NCBI GenBank assembly: GCA_902628635.1
Contig: CACONQ010000004.1
Coordinates: forward strand, 112,082 to 151,611
Reading direction: 5' to 3'
DNA length: 39,530 nt
Source of the DNA: an uncultured Pelagibacteraceae bacterium
GTDB lineage: Bacteria; Pseudomonadota; Alphaproteobacteria; Pelagibacterales; Pelagibacteraceae
The notes beneath the pieces are model-generated. The model was given only the letters and a program-made list of their open reading frames with translations, was not told the origin of the DNA and searched no databases. Positions 32,794 to 39,530 of the stretch are shown in pieces. The translations under genes were made by a program, and so were the position numbers. Position 1 is the first letter of the stretch, and every line of letters begins with the position of its first letter.

Positions 32794-34124
32794 TTGCAGA
32801 GTTTATTGATCCAGCAATATTAGGTTTTATCTTAGTTGGAGTAATGTTATTTGCAATTTTCGTTGGGTTTCCAATTTCTTTTACATTAATATTTTTAGGT
32901 TTTGTATTTGGATATTTAGGTTTTGGAAAATTAGTATTCTATTTAATGACGCTACAATTTTCCATGGTAATGACAGAGCAAACACTCGCCGCCGTACCAT
33001 TATTTGTTTTTATGGGAATTATGATGGAACAAGCTGGATTAATGGAAAGATTATTTTCAGCATTTCAAATGATGTTATCAAGGGTTAGGGGTGCATTGTA
33101 TTATGCTGTATTATTTGTTTCAGTTATATTTGCAGCTGCTACAGGAATAGTTGGTGCATCGGTTACAATTCTTGGAATAATGGCAGCAAAGTCCATGAAT
33201 AGATCCAACTATGATGTAAAACTTGCAGCAGGAACTATAACTGCTGGAGGCACACTAGGAATTTTAATTCCTCCTAGTATTATGTTGGTAGTAATGGGAC
33301 CAATAATGGAGATACCAGTTATCGATCTTTTTGCTGCAGCAATTATGCCAGGAATATTACTAGCTTCATTATACGCAGCTTACACTACGATTAGATGCAT
33401 GATTAATCCAAAATTAGGACCAGTTTTACCCGAAGATCTGAGGGCAACAAGTATGAAAGAAGTATGGATCGAATTTTTCTTAGGTTTGGTACCTCCAGCG
33501 GCATTAGTTTTTGCTGCCTTAGGAAGTATTTTATTTGGTTTTGCAACACCAACAGAGGCAGCAGGATGTGGAGCCATGGGAGCTTTATTATTATCTTTAT
33601 GTTATAAAAAATTAACTTTGTCCAAACTTCAAGAAGCCTTAGTAAAAACTTTAGAGATTACTGCTTTGATCATGGTTTTAGTTGCAGCATCAAATTTTTT
33701 TGGCGCTGTTTTCGCAAGATTGGGTACTCCAACTTTACTCACAGAATTTTTATTAAGTTTGGAAATGAATAAGTATCTAATTTTAGGAATGATTATGGTG
33801 ATGATATTTCTTTTAGGATGGCCACTAGAATGGGTGCCTATTGTAATGATAATTATACCTATAATATTACCATTAGTAGAAGCTTTAGGATTTAATCTCA
33901 CTTGGTTTGCAATCTTAGTAGCTGTCAATCTCCAAACCGCCTGGCTATCACCACCTGTTGCACTTTCTGCATATTTTTTGAAAGGAGTAGTTCCAGAATG
34001 GGATTTAAAGGATATTTATCTTGGAATGATGCAATTTATGGTTCTTCAAATAATTGGATTGATACTAATCATTGTGTTCCCAAAAATTGCCTTATGGTTA
34101 CCAACTCTCTTGTATGGACAGTAG
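32790..34124 (+). CDS. dctM: TRAP transporter large membrane subunit, DctM family
   Basis: The ion-coupled large permease subunit, 444 aa, with about twelve spans. FVFMGIMMEQAGLMERLF, ATGIVGASVTILGIMAA and AGTITAGGTLGILIPPSIML are DctM signatures (the GxLGxLIPPS re-entrant loop), and FATPTEAAGCGAMGAL is the second-half repeat. Transport is expected to be driven by Na+ or H+. It overlaps dctQ and ends 25 nt before an NCS1 permease gene, with no hairpin between, so the two are likely co-transcribed. Confidence 0.93.
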   Translation: MIAEFIDPAILGFILVGVMLFAIFVGFPISFTLIFLGFVFGYLGFGKLVFYLMTLQFSMVMTEQTLAAVPLFVFMGIMMEQAGLMERLFSAFQMMLSRVRGALYYAVLFVSVIFAAATGIVGASVTILGIMAAKSMNRSNYDVKLAAGTITAGGTLGILIPPSIMLVVMGPIMEIPVIDLFAAAIMPGILLASLYAAYTTIRCMINPKLGPVLPEDLRATSMKEVWIEFFLGLVPPAALVFAALGSILFGFATPTEAAGCGAMGALLLSLCYKKLTLSKLQEALVKTLEITALIMVLVAASNFFGAVFARLGTPTLLTEFLLSLEMNKYLILGMIMVMIFLLGWPLEWVPIVMIIIPIILPLVEALGFNLTWFAILVAVNLQTAWLSPPVALSAYFLKGVVPEWDLKDIYLGMMQFMVLQIIGLILIIVFPKIALWLPTLLYGQ

Positions 34125-34149
34125 GACTTTTTTTGTTTAATATAAACAT

Positions 34150-35616
34150 GTGAGTCAAGATTCACCTAAATTTCAGCTATCAAATTGGGAGATTGTTTCA
34201 GTAAATCCTATTGATAAAACCTGGTCCTGGAAAGATTATTTTTGTTTTTGGGCAAATACAACACAAAGTTTAATTGCATTCTCTTTGATTGCATCTCTTT
34301 ATATATTGTACGATTTAAATATTATAATTGTTTTTAGCGGAAGTATTTTTGCAGGTCTTCTAGTTTATTTCTTCTCAAATTTAATTGGTAAACCATCAAG
34401 TAAGCACGGTATTCCTTTTGTTGTATTTCTCAGAACTTCAATTGGTTTAAACGGTGCAAGGTATTTTGGAATAATAAGGGGTTTTGTTGGAATATTTTTT
34501 TTTGGAGTTCAAACTTATTTTATTTCAAAATCGATAGGTTATTTAATTAGAATTTCATTATTCTCAATCGACAGCAGCTTTTTAGAACATGAATATCTGC
34601 TCTTATTTTTTATGGGTTTAAATTTAATTGATTGGATAAGTTTATTATTTACTTTAATTTTTCAGTATTATCTTTTTTCGAAAGGACATAAGTTTATGAA
34701 GTATTTTATAAATTTTTCAGGTCTTTTAGTTTATTTTGGTATTTTGTTTTTTTTTATTATTTTATTTGCAGAATATAATCAACAATTACAAGACAGTTTT
34801 TTTGAAATATTAGAATTTGAAAATATTTTTGTTGAAAACAATATTGTACCCTTTTTAACAATTACCAGTACAATGTTTGCTTATTATTCAATAGTGATCT
34901 TAAACTTTGGAGACTTTTCAAGGTATGCAAAAAATGAGAAGGAATTGAATAAAGGAAATCTTACTTTACTTCTAAATTTAATAATTTTTTCTTTTTTAGC
35001 AATTTTTATTACTTTAGGATCAGATATAGTTATTAATAAAGAACTTGCCGAACCAAATAGATTTCTTACAAATCCAACCGATATAATCGGTAAAATAAAT
35101 AATACTTATTTAACAGTTACCTGTCTTATATTTATATTATTAGCTTCTTTATCTTCAAATTTAATAGCTAATTATGTTCCCTCTCAAAATACTTTAATAA
35201 ATTTTTTTCCAGCAAAACTTGGGTTAAAAAGTTCTGGCATTATTATAATAATCTTGGGTTTAGTAATAGGATCTCTTTGGTTAACATTTATAAGCCAATT
35301 AGGAATTTTATCATTTGTTGATACTATTGGATCATTTTTTGGTCCATTATTTGGATTAATTATTTGTGATTATTATTTCATTAAAAATAAAAAGATTATC
35401 AATAAAGATATTTTTTCTTCAAACAAAGATGGTGCTTATTATTACTCAAATGGGTGGCATATAAAAGGTTTATACGCAGTTTTTATTGGCTTTATTTTTT
35501 CTGCCGCAACAATTTGGAATTCTAATTTAAATTTTTTACAATCTTATTCTTGGATAATTGGTGCAGTTGTAAGCTTTATAATATACTTTTTATTAGTTCC
35601 TAAAAATAATGAATAA
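34150..35616 (+). CDS. NCS1-family nucleobase/allantoin-type permease
   Basis: A 488-aa permease with about twelve spans. Marks of the NCS1 (cytosine, purine, uracil, allantoin, hydantoin) family are WANTTQSLIAFSL after the N-terminal tail, GKPSSKHGIPFVVFLRTSIG (residues about 78-98), GIFFFGVQTYFISK, and LNFGDFSRYAKNEKELNKGN. The start must be GTG at 34150, since the overlapping ATG at 34148 runs straight into TGA. A second importer of a different class right after a TRAP system is unusual. The substrate may be a nitrogenous base or derivative; no degradation genes for one are adjacent. Confidence 0.85.
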   Translation: MSQDSPKFQLSNWEIVSVNPIDKTWSWKDYFCFWANTTQSLIAFSLIASLYILYDLNIIIVFSGSIFAGLLVYFFSNLIGKPSSKHGIPFVVFLRTSIGLNGARYFGIIRGFVGIFFFGVQTYFISKSIGYLIRISLFSIDSSFLEHEYLLLFFMGLNLIDWISLLFTLIFQYYLFSKGHKFMKYFINFSGLLVYFGILFFFIILFAEYNQQLQDSFFEILEFENIFVENNIVPFLTITSTMFAYYSIVILNFGDFSRYAKNEKELNKGNLTLLLNLIIFSFLAIFITLGSDIVINKELAEPNRFLTNPTDIIGKINNTYLTVTCLIFILLASLSSNLIANYVPSQNTLINFFPAKLGLKSSGIIIIILGLVIGSLWLTFISQLGILSFVDTIGSFFGPLFGLIICDYYFIKNKKIINKDIFSSNKDGAYYYSNGWHIKGLYAVFIGFIFSAATIWNSNLNFLQSYSWIIGAVVSFIIYFLLVPKNNE

Positions 35617-36355
35617 ATTTGATTTAAAAAATAAAACTGCAATAATTACTGGTGGTGCACAAGGATTTGGGCTTGATATAGCAAAAAAATTTTTAGATTT
35701 TGGTGCAAAAGTCAGATTGTGGGATATTGACGAAAATGAGTTAAAAATAGCCCAAAAAGAAATCTCAAATGTAAATCTTGATTATGATGTAGTCGACGTA
35801 TCGAATTATAAAGTTGTAAATAGCACTGTAGTCAATATTTCGAAAAAATCAAAAATCGATATTTTAATAAATAGTGCTGGGATTACTGGCTCAACAGCTG
35901 AATTATGGAACTATAATGTTGATGAATGGAAAAAAATTATTGATATAAATCTCCACGGAACATTTTACTGCTGTAAAGCAGTGGCCCCTGTGATGATTAA
36001 AAATAATTATGGGAGAATTGTAAATATTGCATCAGTTTCAGGTAAAGATGGAAATGCAAATGCAAGTGCCTATAGTTCCTCAAAAGCAGGAGTAATAGGT
36101 CTAACCAAGTCTTTAGGTAAAGAGTTAGCCCAGTATAATATTGCAGTAAATGCAGTTACGCCAGCTGGAGCAAAAACAAGAATTTTAGATCAGATGTCAA
36201 AGGAGCACGTCCAAAGAATGCTTTCAAAGGTGCCACGAGGCAGGTTTTTAGAGGTAGAGGAACTATCTTCTTTGGTAAGTTGGCTTTCCTCTGAAGAAAA
36301 CTCTTTTTCAACTGCAGCAGTTTTTGATATAAGTGGCGGCAGGTCTACTTATTAG
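35609..36355 (+). CDS. Short-chain dehydrogenase/reductase (FabG-like)
   Basis: A classical SDR of 248 aa. IITGGAQGFGLDIAKKF is the cofactor motif, with an acidic residue at the end of the second strand (LWDID) favouring NAD. INSAGITG is the NNAG equivalent (Asn-Ser), NIASVSGKDG holds the Ser, and YSSSKAGVIG the Tyr-Lys pair. It overlaps the NCS1 gene by 8 nt, so it is the last gene of the TRAP-NCS1-SDR unit and might act on what these importers bring in. The C-terminus overlaps a convergent 42-codon gene by 11 nt. Confidence 0.86.
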   Translation: MNKFDLKNKTAIITGGAQGFGLDIAKKFLDFGAKVRLWDIDENELKIAQKEISNVNLDYDVVDVSNYKVVNSTVVNISKKSKIDILINSAGITGSTAELWNYNVDEWKKIIDINLHGTFYCCKAVAPVMIKNNYGRIVNIASVSGKDGNANASAYSSSKAGVIGLTKSLGKELAQYNIAVNAVTPAGAKTRILDQMSKEHVQRMLSKVPRGRFLEVEELSSLVSWLSSEENSFSTAAVFDISGGRSTY

Positions 36356-36473
36356 GTTTTTTTTTCGGATAAATAAAATTTTCAACCTTTTTTTGATTTT
36401 CTTTAGCTATAACTGGTGCCAAAATCATTACAGACCAGTAAATTAGAAGAGTTATCACGGTGAAAATCTTCAT
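36345..36473 (-). CDS. 42-aa small membrane or exported protein
   Basis: A 43-codon frame from ATG at 36473 to TAG at 36345. The product starts with a hydrophobic stretch, MKIFTVITLLIYWSVMILAP, that could be a membrane anchor or a signal peptide (VIA-KE), followed by a polar lysine-rich tail ENQKKVENFIYPKKKPNK. Its start overlaps the stop of the lipoprotein gene upstream as ATGA, and GGAG lies 7 nt before the ATG, so translational coupling is likely. It runs 11 nt into the convergent SDR gene. The family is unknown. Confidence 0.62.
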   Translation of the reverse strand: MKIFTVITLLIYWSVMILAPVIAKENQKKVENFIYPKKKPNK

Positions 36474-36676
36474 GAATTATCTCCGTTTTTTTCACAGTTT
36501 TCTTTGTTAATCTTTTTATCAAAATCGTTAACACTTTTTTTATCAATCAACCATATCAATGATTTTTCGTAAGTATTATCTGCAGCAAGCTTAGTACACC
36601 TTTTACCTAATTTTACTGTGTGTGTGCTACAATTTGTCAAAAATAATAAAAGGATTGTAAATGCGATTAATTTCAT
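36470..36676 (-). CDS. Small putative lipoprotein
   Basis: A 68-aa protein with a signal sequence of the lipoprotein type, MKLIAFTILLLFLTNCSTH; the lipobox LTNC has Asn before the Cys, which is tolerated but not typical. The mature part of about 52 residues has two more cysteines (RCTKLA and ENCEKNG) that could form a disulfide. No family is recognised. It is first in a two-gene unit with the 42-aa membrane protein and is divergent from the DUF3047 gene. Confidence 0.68.
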   Translation of the reverse strand: MKLIAFTILLLFLTNCSTHTVKLGKRCTKLAADNTYEKSLIWLIDKKSVNDFDKKINKENCEKNGDNS

Positions 36677-36787
36677 AGTTTATATTTACGTACAAATTTT
36701 GATTTTAGATTGTCTTAAAAATGTCAAAACTATGAAAATTGATTTTTTTTATTGTTTCATTTTAACCTTAATGTATATGAATTACTT

Positions 36788-37429
36788 ATGAAAATTTTAT
36801 TCAAAATATTTCTTGTACTTCTTATTTTTAGCCTGCCAGCCAATGCAGACATAGTAAAAATTTTTCAATTTACTGAGGAAGAATTTAAACAACTGAAAGT
36901 AAGAAAAGTAAAGGGTGAAACAAAATGGGCCTTAGATAGCAATGAAAATGGAAACTATATAAGAGCTGAAGCCGAGGGTACAGGCTCAGGTCTAGGCAAA
37001 GAAGTAATAATAGATCTAAACAAAACGCCGTTTATTAACATTACTTGGAAAGTTGAGAAAAATTTGTCAGGTATAATTGAAAACTCTAAAAAAGGTCACG
37101 ATTACGCTGCAAGAGTATTTGTTGTAAAAAAAACTGGATCAACAGCACTGTCTAATAGAGCAATTAATTACGTTTTTTCTAGCAATAATAATGTTGGTGA
37201 AACTTGGAGAAGTCCATATACCAAGAAATCTATTGATTATGTTCTATCCACCACATTAAAAAATGACAATGAATGGATAACAGTAAAATCAAACGTTAAA
37301 GAAGATTTTAAAAAACTCCATGATTTAGATATTAGTGAACTTAATGGAGTTGCTATAATGACAGATACAGATAATTCTAAACTAAAAGCAGTGGCTTATT
37401 ACCAAAATATATTTTTCTCATCAGAGTAA
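36788..37429 (+). CDS. DUF3047-family exported protein
   Basis: A 213-aa secreted protein. The signal peptide MKILFKIFLVLLIFSLPANA starts at the ATG at 36788; the open frame extends to a TTG at 36752, but the signal peptide decides for the ATG. The mature part is beta-rich. FINITWKVEKNL and KKGHDYAARVFVVKKTG correspond to DUF3047 signature regions (W-x-W/V and KxGDDYaaRvyvvF), and GVAIMTDTDNSKLKAVAYY closes the domain. The fold is thought to be a periplasmic jelly-roll; no function is known. It is convergent with a 46-aa membrane protein gene. Confidence 0.77.
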   Translation: MKILFKIFLVLLIFSLPANADIVKIFQFTEEEFKQLKVRKVKGETKWALDSNENGNYIRAEAEGTGSGLGKEVIIDLNKTPFINITWKVEKNLSGIIENSKKGHDYAARVFVVKKTGSTALSNRAINYVFSSNNNVGETWRSPYTKKSIDYVLSTTLKNDNEWITVKSNVKEDFKKLHDLDISELNGVAIMTDTDNSKLKAVAYYQNIFFSSE

Positions 37430-37570
37430 TTAAAGTTTAGTATATTTTTTTAAGGCCAAAGTTAATAAAGATAGCAATATCGCAACTATTACATCCTCCA
37501 AAGGACTAGCCTTAGGAACTCCAAAATTCCAAATTACTACACCGATAAGCCATATTATGTAAATATTCAT
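37430..37570 (-). CDS. 46-aa small membrane protein
   Basis: A 47-codon frame from ATG at 37570 to TAA at 37430. The protein has two short hydrophobic stretches, MNIYIIWLIGVVIWNFGVP and VIVAILLSLLTLAL, joined by KASPLED, and ends KKYTKL, which is a hairpin of two membrane helices with positive residues at the end. It exactly fills the gap after the DUF3047 gene and meets it tail to tail. No strong ribosome site is visible. The coding case rests on the protein-like pattern alone. Confidence 0.52.
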   Translation of the reverse strand: MNIYIIWLIGVVIWNFGVPKASPLEDVIVAILLSLLTLALKKYTKL

Positions 37571-37623
37571 ATAATTAAGTCTTCATTTGTATAAAATATT
37601 TTAGTAATTTTATATTAATAATT

Positions 37624-38016
37624 ATGATTAAAGGGGAATTAAAAATTAAAATCTATTACGAGGATACCGACTCTGGTGGAGTGGTATATTATGCAAATTA
37701 CTTAAAGTTTTTAGAAAGAGCAAGAACAGAAATGATATCATCATTAAATCTTTCAAATCGAAAATTATTAGATGAATATAAAGTGTTAATAATAGTTAAG
37801 TCTTGTAAAATTGAATATAAGAAACCATTAATGTTAGAGGATTTAATAGTTGTTAAATCAAAAATTAAATCAATGAGCAAATCATCTTTTGTAATGGAAC
37901 AATTAATTCAGAAAGATGGAATTCTAGCGTCTGAGGCGGAAGTTGTTTTGGTGACAGTTAATTCGTCTGGAAAACCAGTTAAAATTCCAGATATATTAGC
38001 TAAACAACTAACTTAA
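37624..38016 (+). CDS. ybgC: YbgC-family acyl-CoA thioesterase
   Basis: A 130-aa hot-dog-fold thioesterase. YYEDTDSGGVVYYANYLKFL near the N-terminus contains the catalytic Asp16, and ERARTEMI and FVMEQLIQKDGILASEAEVV are family regions. YbgC hydrolyses short acyl-CoAs and in most proteobacteria is the first gene of the tol-pal operon. Here no tolQ follows, so it is a displaced copy. Its stop codon overlaps that of the convergent DNA glycosylase gene by 4 nt. Confidence 0.9.
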   Translation: MIKGELKIKIYYEDTDSGGVVYYANYLKFLERARTEMISSLNLSNRKLLDEYKVLIIVKSCKIEYKKPLMLEDLIVVKSKIKSMSKSSFVMEQLIQKDGILASEAEVVLVTVNSSGKPVKIPDILAKQLT

Positions 38017-38678
38017 ACTAGCCTTAGAACTTTTTTAAATAATTTTGTCATTTTTTTTTCGTCTATACGTCCAGTATTAACATTTCTAGGACTAGGATGA
38101 TAACAGCCAACTAAAAGTATTTTATTTGTTAAATGATAGATTTGATTATGTTGAAATTTAATTTTACCACTAAAATTGTAATTAGTTTTATAAAAAGATA
38201 CACAAGCATCAAAAGCTATTTTGCCTAAAGCTACAATTACCTTTAAATTTTTAAGATTATTAATTTCTTTATCAAAGAAATTAAAACAATTATGTAATTC
38301 CTCTCTGGTAGGTTTGTCCTCTGGGGGGACACATTTTAGTGCTGTTGTGATATAAGCATTATTCAATTTAAGACCATCGTCAACATGTGTTGAAGTAGGT
38401 TGATTTGAAATTTTTACTTTATGAAGGCATTTATATAAGAATTCAGAGGATTTATCTCCAGTAAATACTCTTCCAGTTCTAGTTCCTCCATGTGCTGCTG
38501 GCGCGAGCCCTACAAATAAAATTTTTGCACTTTTATCACCAAATCCAGTTATTGGCTTTGCCCAGTAAGTTTGATTTAAGTATTGTTTTCTTTTGTTTTG
38601 AGCTATCTTTTTTCTAAACTTTACTAACCGTGAGCATTTGTTACATTTTATTATTGAATTATTTAAATTAGAAAGCAT
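38013..38678 (-). CDS. Uracil-DNA glycosylase family 5 (UdgB type)
   Basis: A 221-aa base-excision repair enzyme with an iron-sulfur cluster. Four cysteines fit the [4Fe-4S] site: C12, C15, C116 and C131. Motif A is VGLAPAAHGGTRTGRVFTGD (residues 57-75), which has Ala rather than Asn/Asp and is typical of family 5; the other motif is HPSPRNVNTGR (194-204). The family removes uracil and some deaminated purines from DNA. Its ATG follows directly after the stop codon of a 57-aa membrane protein gene on the same strand. Confidence 0.9.
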   Translation of the reverse strand: MLSNLNNSIIKCNKCSRLVKFRKKIAQNKRKQYLNQTYWAKPITGFGDKSAKILFVGLAPAAHGGTRTGRVFTGDKSSEFLYKCLHKVKISNQPTSTHVDDGLKLNNAYITTALKCVPPEDKPTREELHNCFNFFDKEINNLKNLKVIVALGKIAFDACVSFYKTNYNFSGKIKFQHNQIYHLTNKILLVGCYHPSPRNVNTGRIDEKKMTKLFKKVLRLV

Positions 38679-38852
38679 TTAAACATCTTTATCTTTCTCG
38701 GCATAAAATAACGCAATTAAAAATATAGCTGTCCATCCAAGACCTAGAAGAGCTTTTTGAGGACTCGTTTCAGCGCCCCAAATATTCAGAAATAATGCTC
38801 CTATTACAAGACCAATTATATATATTATTATTACTAAGCTACTTCTACTCAT
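38679..38852 (-). CDS. 57-aa small membrane protein upstream of the DNA glycosylase
   Basis: A 58-codon frame from ATG at 38852 to TAA at 38679; the next ATG begins at the adjacent base, 38678. The product has two membrane helices, SLVIIIYIIGLVIGALFLNI and GLGWTAIFLIALFYA, with WGAETSPQKAL between and an acidic/lysine tail EKDKDV. The exact abutment with the glycosylase start and the clean two-helix pattern support a real gene. Function unknown. Confidence 0.64.
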   Translation of the reverse strand: MSRSSLVIIIYIIGLVIGALFLNIWGAETSPQKALLGLGWTAIFLIALFYAEKDKDV

Positions 38853-38964
38853 AAAATATTTCTTTTAGGAATACCATTTTTTAATTTAAATTCATAAGAT
38901 TCTTTAAAAGTTTTATACAAATTTCAATTTATACTATATTTTAACAATTAAAATATTATTGAGA

Positions 38965-38993
38965 TTGGACAAATCATATCAATATTATATAAA
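38965..38993 (+). promoter_or_regulatory. Candidate sigma-70 promoter for tRNA-Leu
   Basis: TTGGAC (38965-38970) and TATAAA (38988-38993) are 17 nt apart, placing transcription start near 39000, just before the tRNA at 39008. An alternative pair, TTGAGA (38959-38964) with TATTAT (38983-38988), has an 18-nt spacer. Confidence 0.5.
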
Positions 38994-39007
38994 GCAGCAG
39001 GAATTAT

Positions 39008-39092
39008 GGGCGAGTGGCGGAATTGGTATACGCGCTAGTCTTAGGAACTAGTGCCGCAAGGCTTAAGAGTTCGAGTCTCTTCTCGCCCACCA
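39008..39092 (+). tRNA. tRNA-Leu (anticodon UAG)
   Basis: An 85-nt tRNA including an encoded CCA end. The acceptor stem GGGCGAG (39008-39014) pairs with CTCGCCC (39082-39088), followed by discriminator A and CCA. The anticodon stem CTAGT/ACTAG encloses the loop CTTAGGA, giving anticodon TAG at 39042-39044, which reads CUN leucine codons. The long variable arm (TGCCGCAAGGCTTA region) is as expected for tRNA-Leu, and the T arm holds GAGTTCGAGTCTC. The trigger factor gene starts 6 nt after the tRNA end. Confidence 0.97.
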
Positions 39093-39098
39093 AAAATT

Positions 39099-39530
39099 AT
39101 GAAAGTAACAGTACAAAATAAAAAAGGTTTAAGTAAAGATCTAAAAGTTTTAGTAGATAAAAAAACTTTAGAAAAATATTTAAATGAAAAATATGAAGAA
39201 GTTTCTAAAACTGTTCAATTAAAAGGTTTTAGACCTGGTAAAGTTCCAAAAGAAATCCTAAAAAGACAATTTGGAAAAGCAGTTTATGGAGAAGTTTTAG
39301 ACAAAGTTCTTAAAGAAACCTCAACACAAGCATTATCTGATAATAAAATTAAACCAGCAGGACAGCCAAAAATAGATTTGAAATCTTTCGGAGAAGATAA
39401 AGATTTAGAATACATAATTTCAGTCACAGAACTTCCTAAAATAGATTTAAAACAATTAGAAAATATTAAAGCAGATGAATATGATGTTACAATTGATAGC
39501 AAAGAAATAGATAAAAGAATTAATGATATT
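39099..39530 (+). CDS. tig: Trigger factor, 3' partial
   Basis: The ribosome-bound chaperone that meets nascent chains at the exit tunnel. The window holds the first 144 codons, which cover the N-terminal ribosome-binding domain and the beginning of the next. The signature GFRPGKVPKEILKRQFG (FRxGxxP loop, near residues 44-60) makes contact with the ribosome. MKVTVQNKKGLSKDLKVLV is the usual start, and LEYIISVTELPKIDL leads out of the domain. It runs off the right edge with no stop. The ATG lies 6 nt after tRNA-Leu, so it may be co-transcribed with it. In many alphaproteobacteria clpP, clpX and lon follow. Confidence 0.94.
   Translation, partial: MKVTVQNKKGLSKDLKVLVDKKTLEKYLNEKYEEVSKTVQLKGFRPGKVPKEILKRQFGKAVYGEVLDKVLKETSTQALSDNKIKPAGQPKIDLKSFGEDKDLEYIISVTELPKIDLKQLENIKADEYDVTIDSKEIDKRINDI

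Overview
The window reads as part of a streamlined, very A+T-rich, free-living marine alphaproteobacterial chromosome, most likely from the SAR11 (Pelagibacterales) clade. The reasons are dense packing with 1-4 nt stop/start overlaps, almost no intergenic DNA, lysine/isoleucine/asparagine-rich proteins, TRAP transport, and an aprM-aprB-aprA set with a TauE-type exporter. The assignment is inferred from gene content and base composition; there is no rRNA in the window. No CRISPR array, insertion sequence, phage gene or plasmid origin was seen.

Layout. Positions 1-7.6 kb hold housekeeping and small accessory genes: the 3' end of an HU gene, an ammonium channel, a glycosyltransferase, a rhodanese, an ABA4-like membrane protein, recX, a GFA-type zinc protein, cysQ, a DUF3553 protein, mnmA, a membrane protein, and a 27-residue very basic micro-protein with a strong Shine-Dalgarno. 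Positions 7.7-12.9 kb form one overlapping operon: metC-like lyase, MFS permease, a pabB/pabA/pabC-like folate set, and a HIT protein.

Positions 13.0-21.6 kb form the most interesting block: aprM-aprB-aprA (sulfite to APS), an unrecognised 116-aa protein, a 47-aa single-span membrane protein, a TauE/SafE exporter, an exported CSSC thioredoxin-like protein, a split UxaA-family pair that best fits (R)-sulfolactate sulfo-lyase SuyAB (minus strand), and xsc. Together they read as a module that cleaves C2 and C3 sulfonates and then disposes of the sulfite by oxidation to APS or by export.

Positions 21.6-24.4 kb carry a surface-sugar cassette whose first gene overlaps the xsc stop codon: a PLP enzyme with His in place of the Schiff-base Lys (ColD/RfbH type), an SDR epimerase/reductase and a GT2 transferase. 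Positions 24.5-30.9 kb are a six-gene minus-strand operon: GMC oxidoreductase, TerC, SDR, M23 peptidase, hydratase-like protein and a GT-C-like membrane protein. Positions 31.0-36.4 kb are a TRAP transporter with a terminator between its binding protein and membrane subunits, an NCS1 permease and an SDR. The window closes with a small lipoprotein/membrane-protein pair, a DUF3047 protein, a ybgC-like thioesterase, a family-5 uracil-DNA glycosylase with a 57-aa partner, tRNA-Leu(UAG) and the 5' part of tig.

Five genes encoding proteins of 27-57 aa were found by reading the gaps. Several gene starts were moved to an ATG where the longest open frame began at TTG or ran into a neighbour.
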